Below, piece by piece: positions 12,049 through 25,100 of a stretch of 64,000 bases of DNA. A model generated the notes under the pieces. The model searched no databases, was not told the DNA's origin, and saw only the letters and a list, made by a program, of their open reading frames with translations. Origin of the DNA: Impatiens glandulifera (taxonomy: Eukaryota > Streptophyta > Magnoliopsida > Ericales > Balsaminaceae); contig NC_061868.1 of NCBI RefSeq assembly GCF_907164915.1, positions 49,661,689-49,725,688 on the forward strand, in the 5' to 3' direction. The translations under genes and the position numbers were made by a program. Within the stretch, counting starts at the first letter, position 1, and each line of letters begins with the position of its first letter.

Positions 12049-15000
12049 TCAATTTTGCCACCTTCCCAGTGCTTCTCCTGCCCGTATTCTATTCCCCTTA
12101 TTAACTGTGAATTTGAATGCAGATAAAGAATCTTTCTCATCCATGTCCAGTGATTTTGATATGGGAGCCTGGAACACGAGTACTACAGTTGAACCCATGT
12201 TGAATGCAGCTACCTGAAAGGATTATGGTTTACGCATAAACATCTGAAAACCGATAGACTTTAGACTAAATAAATCTGTTTGTCTAACCTCTTCTCCTTT
12301 TCTGAGCCTGATGCCAGCAGGCTCGTAAACTCGTTCCTCGGGAGGCTCCCTGTGCAATAACTTCTTTCGTGGCTGATTTGTTTGAAGGGTTGGTTCTATA
12401 TAAAGCTGCCATTTGCAAATCCACAATTCAGTTATCACAGCTGGTTGACAGAAAGTGCAGTAAAAATCCACTTACTTCTCTTTTTCAAATGATATGTATC
12501 CACATAAAAACATTAAAAGTTAAACAGTAATAAAACCGAGCAGAAGGGTCTGACTTATATATAAGCAACATTCTACCTCAATAGAACCAATATTTGTTGC
12601 TCCAACTGCTGCCATTGCCATAAACCCCTCTTGCCACTTCCCTTCGAGCACAACCTGGACAATTGGGTAAATTTGTTTTAGAATAATGGCTAATACATTT
12701 GCTGCGTAGAGTGAATGAAATGATAACTGGGTCTAATATTGTTGTGACAATTCATTTTTGTAACTTGATTCTAAGCAATAAAATCATATTAAGAACAAAA
12801 GAGAATCAAACTTCATATTTTCAACTTTTAATCAAGACGAGCCAGAAAATTATTTTACCCTCTCATTCTCAGTGTAAAGGTTTCTGATAGTTCTTGTAGC
12901 ACGTTCGTTCACTGGAAAAAGGTTACCTGCAGAAATGATAAGAAATGGATTTCACATAGGTTAGGATTACAAACTATCAACCACTGCAAAGAAGACAAAC
13001 CGCTCTATCATAAACAGGAAAACAATAAGAGAAATTGCAGAAAACAGTAGGGTGCAAGATTTGAGAGCAAATAATGCCTCCAAAAGTTACTTCTTTAAAT
13101 TTCTAGCTTATAGGCTTCTGAGGGTCATATAAATCTAAAGAAGAGTATTGCCTAGCCTTTGGAGGGCAACAAATACCTCTTCTCAATGAACTTGCACCAA
13201 CCCTGTGTTTATTATAAAGCATATGAAGTTCAATAAGAAAATAACATAAAAACAATAAACTTTTTTTATTTCTATATTTTTTAAATGGTGGACTCGTATA
13301 AATGAAGTTAGAAAATTGCAAAGGCTTCCACTTTCAAAGGATACAAGTGCAAAGAGAGACAAACAGAACAAACAGAAACTTATTCACTATTTGGAGAACC
13401 ACAGCTCCCTAAACATTACAAAGGTTTTGAAGGTACCTGGAAAATGTCTTCGGAGATGAATATTCCAGTCAACAGGAGAGTGTATCCGATGATAATCTCC
13501 AGGTCTCAAATAGATTACGCAGTAGAAAACACCTCTCGGTGGACTGCAGTTTAATTCATATAAATGTGTTAATAAGCACTTATTCATCTACAGAAGCATT
13601 GCCAAAATTTTGTAAATACAAGAACTTTCTAACTTATTCAGCTATATACATCCCAGAAATGCACCTTATATTAGACTAGCATGTAAATAGAATTTGAAGT
13701 TACCATTCTAATCTGGGGTCTTTGATTTTTGGAGAAGCAAAACCAATTCTCCACCATGACTTCCTATTCTCTTCTTTTTGAATGCTTCCCTGACTGGTAG
13801 TCTCTTCAGACATATCCTCAGCTATCATATTGAATGATGGGTTTGAACCAAGGAGTGAATGTACAGAATACGAAAATCCTTTGACTTGCTCAATCATGGA
13901 GCCAGCTTCTTTAAGCTCTCCGAATCGCAGAATAGTACCATCCACAGGGCTAACCTATTTCACAAGAAACATAGTACAGTATTTATAACACAATTCCCAA
14001 CAAGTTCCAAGAGACATAAAGACATAAGAAAGAAGACAGCCACAATGCTGGTTACCAGTTACCAGACAACATGGATCACCATCCATAGGCCTGGAACCTT
14101 CTTTTAAAGATCGAACAAAGAAATCCCGCAAAGACTTATATTCATCCAAAGGTAGTGCTGCTTCATCTAAGTCTGAGGTGCAAAAGAGGTAGTTTCGTTT
14201 TACCATAAAAACTTGCCCTATTATCTTTGATCAACTGAAATAGTTCAATAAAAAGGAGAAATGATTCCTTACTCGAATGAAATGCCCTAGCCCAAGCTTT
14301 ATATACATATGGACGGGACCAAATGGGAAGTTCCTGAAAATGATTTCTCATAAGTCATAAATTAGTACTACACTGTAATCAGAATATCGTGGCAGACAAA
14401 ATTAGTCCAAGAGTGTAAGGAATGGACAGATTTAACTTTTCTAGGACAGAATGGAATACTTACTATTCCAGACAGGAAACCCCAGGCTCTGGAAATGGAC
14501 CGGAGAGGTAGAAATCTGAAGAAAGTAGCCTAGCATTCATTCAACAAACCATTGAGTGGTGATTTACTATCATAGTATATAAAATACAACATCAATCTAC
14601 TTGGATAATTACTTTCACATCAGGTCGAAACTCGATTTGAATCCCTTTCTCTCTTGCTTCTTCGAGCTGTTACCAATATAAATTTCATTTAATTATGTCA
14701 CATAACAAATAGTCAAGACTGAAATTCAAGAAGTAATAAAAGAGAACCATTAGTTATACAAAGATTTTCTATGTCTTATAGCTGTAAAGTAGCAGTATGA
14801 TCTTCCTTGAATTGGAAGACCTGTATAAGTGAAGATATATATATACCTTCTTGTCATCATAGAGTCGACGTGCATGAAGAGCACCAAGCATAATAATGGT
14901 GGCTACTGTAGCTCCCGGAACCAGAAAATAATTATCTGCAGCAAACCCATCTGAGCTTTAATATAATGCAGAAAAACAACAAACAAACAAACAAAATTAG

Positions 15001-15205
15001 CTACAAATGGCAGTGTCGAAGGATGACCTTTTGAACTGCTGCTGCCTCTACTTCCGCCATTACTGGAAGCTCGAGGTTGGAATACTTTGGCCTTATTGAG
15101 CAATGAACTGAAACAGAGTCGTTGCAGTTGGTGATGGTGATGGGTGAAATTAGTGCGCTTGAAGGCTAGGAGAGGAACAAGCCCCTGAGAAGCCCTAAAC
15201 TTCAT
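12049..15205 (-). CDS. PSD1: Phosphatidylserine decarboxylase proenzyme, mitochondrial
   Basis: Twelve minus-strand exons, in order: 15205-15028, 14935-14847, 14666-14613, 14529-14464, 14333-14273, 14172-14063, 13954-13704, 13543-13437, 12926-12859, 12654-12577, 12405-12289, 12213-12049. They join in frame to 447 residues. The enzyme makes phosphatidylethanolamine from phosphatidylserine, in plants at the mitochondrial inner membrane. Residues 1-59 are basic and Ser-rich (transit peptide). One membrane segment follows ([19 protein letters not shown]). The body has [18 protein letters not shown] (Asp191) and the [12 protein letters not shown] motif (His288, His291). The self-cleavage/pyruvoyl site is AAFNMGST with Ser401. 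The canonical motif is LGST; here Leu is replaced by Met, with Gly-Ser-Thr intact, so self-processing should still occur. It is divergent from MSH4 across a foldback element. Confidence 0.95.
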
Positions 15206-16173
15206 TTTTTTTTCACCTTCGAATCAACCAGGATGAAGAAATTAATGACAGTCCAGACCGGGTCTTTATTATTGTCACTTTAAGCATTATATATAAAATG
15301 TTTTATTTTTCATTTCTTTTAGGTTAAGGATTTAATTGATCAAATTTAAATTGAAAACTTGTTTGGCCACATTTATGTAACCAAGACTAAAATTAACATG
15401 AAAATTTTACGAAAGGACCTAAAACGGTAAATGAGCTGGCATAATTAAATGCACTAATAACCACTGCATATTTTTTTTATAAAATTTTCTCTATCACGAG
15501 ACGTAATCACCGGTTGCGGGACGTAACCGAATGCCATGTGAAAAGTCCACAATCGCGAGACGCAACCCCGGTTGCGAGAAGCAATCGGCAATCGCGAGAC
15601 GCAAAATTTTATTTTTTTTTGAAAAAAACTGCGTCTCGCGATTGCCGGTTGCTTCTCGCAACCGGGGTTGCGTCTCGCGATTGTGGACTTTTCACAATGG
15701 CATCCGGTTGCGTCTCGCAACCGGCGGTTACGTTTAGCGACAGATACAATTTCGTCAAAAAAATATAAAGCGGTCACCAACGCATTTAAAATTATGCGTT
15801 AGTCACCAACTCATTTACCCATATTATTACAAGGGTCATTTTGTCAAATTTCCTCACCACAATAACAACCAAATTGAAATTGAAAGGATTTTTAATTATT
15901 AAGGTTAAATTATTTTTATTAATTTTTAATATTAAATATTAAATTATGGTTATAAATCATTCAAATTTGTTTGATATGAAATATGTGAAAGTTTTTATTT
16001 GAAAATTTCTCCCCAATGTAGGGTTTTAGGGTTAGTTTATTAAAATCAGACCGGCGGTTCATTTAGTTATACGCGCGCTTTCACCAATAACCCTGGTAAC
16101 TTACCCGTCACTATAAGAGTAGAAGCTCGCGCGCATTTCAAAATTCTCTCAATTTGCGATCCAGAGAAGTTCC
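15206..16173. other. Divergent intergenic region between decarboxylase and MSH4 genes
   Basis: Must contain both promoters. Its centre is the foldback element at about 15426-15820. The right part (16060-16173) is locally GC-rich, with GCGCGC motifs near 16071 and 16129, and leads into the MSH4 start. The ORFs at 15454-15780 on both strands are shadows of the inverted repeat. Confidence 0.7.
15426..15820. mobile_element. Foldback (long inverted repeat) element, MITE-like
   Basis: A long inverted repeat. The core arms 15501-15602 and 15631-15733 surround a 28-base AT-rich loop. The inner 65-70 bases of each arm are nearly identical: both contain AATCGCGAGACGCAACCCCG and differ by one substitution and one indel. 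The outer core has a few more mismatches. Weaker inverted similarity continues outward to GGTAAATGAG at 15426 and its complement CTCATTTACC ending at 15819, which look like terminal inverted repeats. The arms are CpG-rich in an AT-rich neighbourhood, and each arm is itself partly palindromic (GCAACC-CCGGTTGC). No transposase is encoded. I could not identify a clear target-site duplication. Confidence 0.75.
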
Positions 16174-19100
16174 ATGGAAGACGACGCAGGAGAAAGATCA
16201 AGTTTCGTACTCGGTTTGATCGAGAATAGGGCTAAAGAGGTATATCTCTCCCCTATTGCCTCTCTCCTTTGCTTATGTTTCACCAGAGATATACACGCAG
16301 TTCGTGTGCACAGTGCATGTAGATGATGTTCTTGTCCGTTCAAGGCCTCGAGACGTAGTTTATTAAGCCATCATCCCTCAATTCTGATCGTTAGGAATAG
16401 GATTACTTAAGCGATTTCTATGACAAATGATCTGAATATGAACCACTTTGTTCTAAGACATTTGAACTCTACCAGCTACACTTTATTCTTCATCTCTACG
16501 TCTCTCCCTGTCCGAATATCTCTTATGAATTGTATCACATTGAAACCTGCTTGCTGATTGACTATTACATGATTCACATTTATAGGTTGGAGTGGCTGCT
16601 TTTGACCTAAGGTCAGCTTCACTTCATCTCTCTCAGTACATTGAAACCAGCAGTTCCTATCAGAACACGAAGACACTGCTTCATTTCTATGAACCAATGG
16701 TTATTATCGTTCCTCCTAACAAGTTGGCGGCTGATGGTATGGTTGGAGTATCAGAGCTTGTAGATAAATTTCGCCCTACTGTTAAGAAGGTATATGAATG
16801 GTGTTTCTTGTATGATTTAGACAGAGATTATTTTCTAGGTTAGAAGGAGAGGAGAATATAGAGGGGAATATGAATGAGAAACAAAGAGAAGGAGATGAGA
16901 CCAAGAGAGAATGGGATGGGAGAATAGACTAATTAAATTGATCATTTGATAATCCTGATATTGTGCTCGTAACATGATAATTCATGTATAATCACTTTTA
17001 TTTAGTCCTAATAAAACTATAATCCCAATCTAGTTTACATTGTTTGGGTAAAGACTATTTTACTTTAGTTCATACCTAAAGTCTTAATCATGATCATATA
17101 TACTATATTCAACTAATTATACATACCTACTTTATATAAACATAATTATCATTTTCATCACATTTATATGGATTATTGAAATGGTTGCACCCTTTAAAAA
17201 AAGCATATTATCCAAATCTAATTTGTTATTATCTTCTGGCCACACGTCATAGTCCGTCTTACCTCTTTTATCCCCTTATATTTATCTTGTTTTTCTTAGA
17301 ACGCCTTAAATAGAAGTGTAAATTATGGTTGTGGGGTGCCATGCTAACTTTCTACATTCAAAAAATATATATTTATCTTGTTTCAGATCTTTCCATGGTA
17401 AAGTTCATAATTGGATTTCTGCTAAAATTTGTAGGTCATAATGGCCCGTGGTTGCTTTGACGACACTAAGGTAGTTATGAGATTCTTATGCATTACCATT
17501 GTCGTTTTACCTCTACACTATTTTACAAAACTAATGACTTACTACTTGCATTGTCAACTATTATGGGGATCTTCTTTGTCAAAGGGAGCATTGCTGGTGA
17601 AAAATTTAGCAGCTAAGGAGCCTTCTGCACTTAATTTGGATACTTACTGCAAGCAATACTATCTTTGCTTGGCTGCAGCTTCTGCAACTATCAAGTGGTA
17701 CTTTAGAAATCCACTTCTATTTAACAAAAACTAACACGACTCTTTCCTGTTTTTCTTCACCTCAAGAGGAAGTATAGCTGTGACTGCATGGAGTGTTATT
17801 TGTCTCACTATTAGATTCGTCTTCTTTTATCTAGTTGGTTATATCTTCATTCTAGCTTTATGATGCATGTTGAACTCTTGTGGTACATGGTATGAGAGAT
17901 GTTGTATCCATAAATGGATCATACGTTTATTTTATTGTCTCCTTGCTGGCCCTCATTAGATTATTGCTTAACTGATAGGGCTGGTCAGTAGGACACTTAA
18001 GTCTGCAGATTTGTCATCATAGGAGGCAGTTAAATCATTCTGGTTTAATATGGTTGACATGCCACTTGCAGTAGAAACATCGTTAGTGCAAAATTCAACT
18101 AAATAATCTTTCCAAACTTTTCGAGTATTATGAAACTATTGAGTTCATTGGTACTCAAGTGCTAATTCTATAATAAGCTATCACATCTCTCTCTAACTTT
18201 CCTACAATTGTATCACTTGATATGTATAGCATCCTTATAGGAGCTACTGTTGGTGTCCTTTATTCTTATGCAGTATTAAGTTTTCCATCTTGTCCTAGGA
18301 TTGACATTTTATGAAAATAATTATTGTTCTCAATCCTGTCTCCTTTTTGCCACTTGTCCACTTTATTCATTTAGACATTCTTCCAAAGAAAATCTTTTGA
18401 AGTCCCTCACTTTTATTGTGTTTGGTCTTTATGTCTCGGAAAGTCCTCCAACTTCATGGAGCTTTATCTCCTGGATTTGTAATTGTACTGTTTTTGATAT
18501 GATATTAAATTATTTTATCAGGTTTACATCTTCTATGATATTAGAGCTTTTAACGATGGTGCTAAGGCAAAATCGTTTCTTAAATCTAGGGAAATAATCA
18601 CTGAATCAGGAATTCCTCAATGAATATCTCAAAGAAAATATAATAATTAAAACAATTTCTTACCTGCTATCCTATCATTGTTTTCCGGCATTTTCATCAC
18701 ATTTATTTCGATGAATTCTGCTTCAAAATTTTATATAGTTTTATAACACCAAAGGAGCCTTTTTTTTAATGTTGAAAGCTAACCCCTCACAGCCATGACC
18801 TTCACTTCAACTTTAACACCAAAGGAGCCCTTGATTTAATCCTACATGGAATTTCAGTAAATACTGTGCAAGTTTCTTCTTTCCTCAAATGTAGCTCTCC
18901 TCACTTACATATTGAATTTAACTTTTCACAGGATAGAAGCTGAGAAAGGGGTGATCATTACGAGTCACTCACTTTTGGTATGCAGTGATGGATATGTAAC
19001 CCTTTATAAGAATATAAGAATAAATTTCTTGAGCAATAAATGAAACACTTATAACTTTAGGGTGCTCATCTATCATATTTTTAAATTTGATAAGGGACAA

Positions 19101-22100
19101 TCTGCCAAGAACCTCAACATATACTGTGGATAAGCCAATTCATGTGAACACTGCCATTGTTTGACAATAAATTAAACCTCCAAAAGATCTGCATTTTCTT
19201 CTGCTATATTGGCAATCTGTTTTCTTATGAAAAACCCAAGACGTTTCCACACAAGAATGTCATTTGCTTCGAGCTTAACTGTATGTGTGCAAATCTGTCC
19301 ATGGCAGGTGTCATTCAATGGCTCATTTGACCACATGAACATTGATGCTACAAGGTCCAATTTCTAATCTAGCTTGCACAAGTTTTCCTTTCAAGACAAT
19401 GGAAAAGTATTCCACAATTTTGTTTTTATATAAATAACAGTAAATATTTACACTTACCAGTGTGCATAACTTAGAAATCATCGATCCACTGCATGTTAGT
19501 CTGTGGGGAACAACTGAAAAAAAGAGAAGTCTCTTCCACATGTTGAAGACAACAAGAACTATTGGCGGGTACGTACAGTATCAGTTTCTTACACTATGAA
19601 TATGCAGGCTGATCGCTCAAAAATGGAAGTGGAATTATCAATAACTGAAGAAAACATTTGGTATTTTCTATCAAATTAACAACTATAGCTCATCGTCCTT
19701 GGAAACCAAAACCATTCTTATTTATTTTCTCACTTTTCCAGCTTGATCTCACTTTTCTATTAGAATAAATAGCTTTCCGTTTGTGTACACTCAATGTCCT
19801 TTAAATATCTTAATTTCTCGTGTAAACTTTATCTAACTATCTAAATACTATTTTCTCTCTCTCAAATTTCTACAAGAGGAGTTGTGTAAATCTCAATCTG
19901 GTGACCAGATAAGAAGAAGCGAAAGCAAGCTCAACAGGGAGAAAATTAATAAGTGTGACTTATCCCCCGGAGATGATAAGCATATATTATGCCCATTTTA
20001 AGTCTAACTTGGCACCTTTGTAGCTTAGGATTATTGAAGCAGGAAATCAGATTTTGGAACTCATGTAGCTAAGAAAAAGTTGTAATACATCCAGCAGAAA
20101 TGTCACAAATATGACAAGATAGCCATTTCTAAATCATGGATCTCATTTGTTCTTATATTTCCTGGAGGAAATGATAAGAGGGCATGTTTCATTTTAGTTT
20201 GTTTAGAACATGTTTCACAATGTTATATTGGGCTGCAGATCATGATATGATGCTGTAAACCGAAGTTCTAACTTTGTGCAGGACTAGACTTCTTAGAGCC
20301 AATCTTCTGCAGCCGCTAAAAGATATTGAAACTATAAATGCTCGTTTTGATAGCTTGGTCAGTTTTGAAATACTTGTATTTATTGTATGCAACATCAAAA
20401 TAAGCCTAAATATATATTTCTTTTAATTGTTCTTTGATCTGGGATACTGTTCTTACAATAAGTTATTTTTGCACATTCTTATCAAACTCCAATACTCATC
20501 AAGTTAGAAAAGACATTTTTTGGTGTAGACTGTAGAGTCATGGTGCAACTCATGTGGTATTCTAAATCATTTTGATTATTGCACAGGATGAAATAATGAG
20601 CAATGAACAATTATTTTTTGGTCTCACCGAAGTTCTCCGAAAGTTTCCCAAAGAAACTGGTGTGTGAATGGAAAACACTGTTAGCAGTGTAATTTTTCAG
20701 TCTTGAGAGAATAAATTCTTGAAGTTATTAACTTTTTAATCCTTGTATCTTTGTCCAGATAGGGTACTTTGCCATTTCTGCTTCAAGCCTAAAAGAGTTA
20801 CCAATGAAGCTTTTGTCAGTGATAACACTAGAAAGAGTCAGATCTTAATTTCAAGTATCATTCTTCTAAAAACTGCCTTGGATGCATTGCCACTTCTTTC
20901 AAAGGTATATCATATAAAATGGTGATTTTTCATTGTTTATGAAATCACGTAGTTCCCTATGTGATTCAAATGCTTTCATCTGTCTCAGGTGCTCAAGGAA
21001 GCAAAGAGTTATCTCCTTGGAAATGTTTACAAATCTGTATGTGAGAATGAGAAGTATGCTACCATAAGGAAAAAGTATGACTTCATTATGTATTTTACTA
21101 TTTTTTGTAGGCTTGCTTCTGCTTTTAACATGGTTTCAAAGCGAATGCTATTTTACAGTGCAGTATAAAATGCCTCATCAATCTGTTTTTGTTTAGCTAT
21201 GAGCTTTGTCAAAACTAAGTAGAAAGTCAGTCACATACAATAAACTGATTATATTATCAAGATTATATTTGCTAACTGATAAATCTTATTTAAGAATTGG
21301 AGAGGTGATTGATGAAGATGTGCTTCATGCACGGGTACCATTTGTTGCCCGGACGCAACAATGCTTTGCAGTCAAAGCTGGAATAGATGGACTTCTGGAT
21401 ATTGCACGTAGATCTTTTTGTGACACAAGTGAAGGTATTGTCAATATATTTTTTTGCAGGCTTGTGATTCAACTAGCATACCAACCAGTGTTTGATTGAC
21501 AGCCATACACAAGCTTGCAAACAAGTATCGCGAGGACTTCATGTTGCCAAATTTGAAAATCCCTTTTAACAATAGGCAAGGGTTCTATTTTAGCATTCCT
21601 CGAAAGGATATACAAGGAAAGCTTCCAAGCAAGTTCATCCAGGTTGTCAAGCAACTTCATTCGTTTTGAAGTTTCAAAGATGTAAAGAAACCTGAATAGA
21701 ATGGTAAACATGTATGGTTCAGGTTGTGAAACATGGAAATAACATGCATTGCACTACTCTGGAGCTTTCTTCTGTGAGTACTGATATCTTTACTTCTCCA
21801 TCCCAAATGTCATGTCATATAAATTCTTCCCATGGTAACTTACTCCGTATCCAGTTAAATGTCAGGAACAAGTCTTCTGCAGCTGAATGCTACGTCCGTA
21901 CAGAACTTTGCTTAGAAGGTTTGGCTAAATCCTGCACAGTATTTTTATTAGCCTGTTTTTCTCTTGTCCCTGGTATCATTTTCCTCCAACCCTTTATGCA
22001 CGTACAACAACTTAGATGGCATAATCTAAATAATTTCTCTGCTGGAACTTCTAAAACAGAGATAGTCTATTTATGTCGGCTTGCTTGTTTTGTGACTTCC

Positions 22101-25100
22101 ACTAAAATTGTTTTGGAGTTAATGGGAATCTTCATAAACTGGGCTCCGAGTTTAAATTCTTGATAAGTCTTTTTCTTAAATAAAATGAGAAAACTGAATG
22201 TTCATACAGAGCATATCAGTGACCAACACTTGGGGCTTCGTAATCAATATACAAAAGTTGACAATCGTCTATGGCTAATTTCTTCAAGAGTGAAATTGAG
22301 AGACAAGCCCCAACAACATCTTTCCTGACAAAACCTTTTAGAGTAAAACTTAGTTTGTCTCACCACTCATATTCCACCCCTGTCTCAGTTAACCTAACTT
22401 TTGAATATGATAAACGTTAGTAGTTATTTGCAAGAGTTCTGGTAGTTGTACAGTATTTTTTTGGTTAAGCAGCTTTCACAAACATGCAAACTTCTGAGCT
22501 ACATAAACAGAAGCTAAAAACATAATGGAGATACTTTTGCTACTTGTTTGAAGAACCTCTGTATCTACCCATCTATTTATACAAGTTAAGACTATTTGGA
22601 ATTTTATTTCCTAACTGAAGAAAAAACCACATATTCTTCTGTGCTTGTAAATTTTGTGTGTTCACTTGTTATGACAAATGTATTTGAATCAAGACATCCC
22701 ACCGAATTTGTATTTGATGCCTAGTTTCTGCATTATTATGCTTTCTATGTGAATCTTGTTAAACTCCTTATCTTGCTTGGTTCTCTCGTATATTTCAGAA
22801 CTCGTTGATGCCGTAAGAGAGGATGTCTCAGCGCTTACTCTTCTTGCAGAGGTCTTATGCCTTCTAGATATGCTAGTTAACTCATTTGCACAAACAATAT
22901 CCACTAAGCCAGTTGATCAATATGTTAGACCTCAATTCACAGGTAGCTGGATGTAACTATAATTTGAATTGAATTCTATCAAAAAGTTGGTTATTCTATG
23001 CTGACTTGTGCCATATTGGCAGATGATGGTCCACTAGCAATTGATGCTGGGAGACATCCTATCCTAGAGAGCATACATAATGACTTTGTTGTATGTGATC
23101 ATTTTCTTTTCTTATGGCTGGTTTTGCATTCATGTTGTTGAATTAAAGAATAGAAATGACTTAGATGTTGACAATTTGTTGTAGACTATGTGTTCATGGA
23201 ATGAATATTATATTCTTCTTGCAGCCCAACAGTATATTTCTTTCTGAAGCATCAAACATGGTAATTGTCATGGGCCCAAACATGTAAGAATTTTTTTCCC
23301 TTGATTTGTGCTGCCTTTTTCTTTTCCAAATAAGTTAATTTAGCAGCATGTTTAGTTTAGAGAAAACTAACTTTGTTCTATGAGGAGAATTCATTAATTA
23401 GTTGACTTCTGCATTGTTGCCTGTTCCCATTCACAGAATTGCCCATATCAATTCTTTTACAAATCCACTTGAGCCTACTTGAAGTTTTAGTTGCTATTTA
23501 TGGGCATTGTGTCTGCAATTTTAGGCACATTTGTGGATGAGTGGTTATATTACTTGTTTTGATCCTACTCATTAGAATCTATGACGATGCCTAGGTGGAA
23601 ATGACAAATAAAATTGTCACTTGGTTCATGTAAAACATATTTGTTTGGGTTAGGATAAACTCATATTCCCACCAAGCTCAGGTTCCTGGCATCCTGTACT
23701 GCATGCCTGGGTAATGTCTCCCCTTTAACTTATGATGTCACTGGTTGAAGTGAACGATACACAACACTTACTTCAAAAATGTGTATTTAGAATGTTGAAT
23801 TTCTAGTCATCCTACATGTTTGCTAGAATGTTTTTTTCCTTATTATTTATTCATTTCCTACACCAAGAAAATGTAATTCGAAAGATACATTTCTGGAAAG
23901 AACATTTATATATTTTTCAAAACAATTATTTTGCCTTCTAATGTTCCTTAATGATTCCTAATACCTAGTTCGACAACTAGTTTTTCAGTTCTCTCTTCTT
24001 ATTAAGTAAGATTTTGAATCATTTCTTACAGGAGCGGAAAGAGTACTTATCTTCAGCAAGTTTGTCTAATAGTTATCCTTGCTCAGATAGGCTGCTATGT
24101 TCCTGCCCGTTTTGCAACTATTAGAGTAACTGACCGAATATTCACGAGGATGGGAGCAGCTGACAATATTGAGTCGAACTCTAGTACGGTATGCCTTCTC
24201 AAACATTTGTAATACTCCAACAGAGTGAGATGGTGATAAAACATTTTTTTCCCTTCTAACAAGAACTTAACGTAATTCTCCTGATGCTTCTGTTTTTATG
24301 GTAATGTTTTCTACTTTACTCCTTCATAATCTCAGATCTTCTGCAGTTCTCTCTCATTTGCTTGGATGAATTTTGAACAACTTCCTTGTACCTAAATCAG
24401 AATCCCTTTTATCACCTCTTGTATCTTTTGTTTCTCCTGAGAAATGCTGAGAACTCTGACATGGGCTTATATGTATTACTCTGTTATCAGATGCAGCATT
24501 TATTTGTTGGTATTTTCTCTTTGGTAATTATTAAAACTGAAAAAAATTATCCTTCTCTCCAGTTTATGATGGAGATGAAGGAGATGGCTTTCATAATGCA
24601 GAATGTCTCCCCAAGGTAATAATAATTTACTTGTTACAGAATAGTGAGTTTAGCAAACAAATCCCGTTTGATTCTCTATTTATCTTAGGAGTCTGATAGT
24701 TATAGACGAGTTGGGAAGAGCTACATCATCCTCTGATGGATTTTCAATAGCATGGAGCTGCTGTGAGCATCTTCTACAACTTAAAGCGTAAGTAATTGAT
24801 CTGTTTTCTTTTGCTGGGAAATTTTGAAGGCTACTTGTTTTCTTCATCGAATGGAGGCATACTTCTTTGGTAGATTGAGTAGAGTTAATTATTTGGTTTA
24901 CTATCAGTTTTGGTTATACTGTGTGTGCTTTTTAATCTGTGAGCATGCTGATTTTTTTTTTTGGGAAAACAGTTTAGCGTCATTTCATTAAGAGCATGCT
25001 AATATACAAACTGTTTTCAGTCTCTTGCTGATTACAACCAGAAACCAGGATTCGTCTTATGGATGTTCTTTTTCCTTTTCTTATACGTTGCAAAAGACCA

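Noticed and set aside
15454..15780. ORFs of 108, 84 and 68 residues on both strands within the foldback
   Set aside because: They are complementary readings of the same inverted repeat (repeated SRDA/ARRNPGCEKQ-like text) with no independent coding signal.
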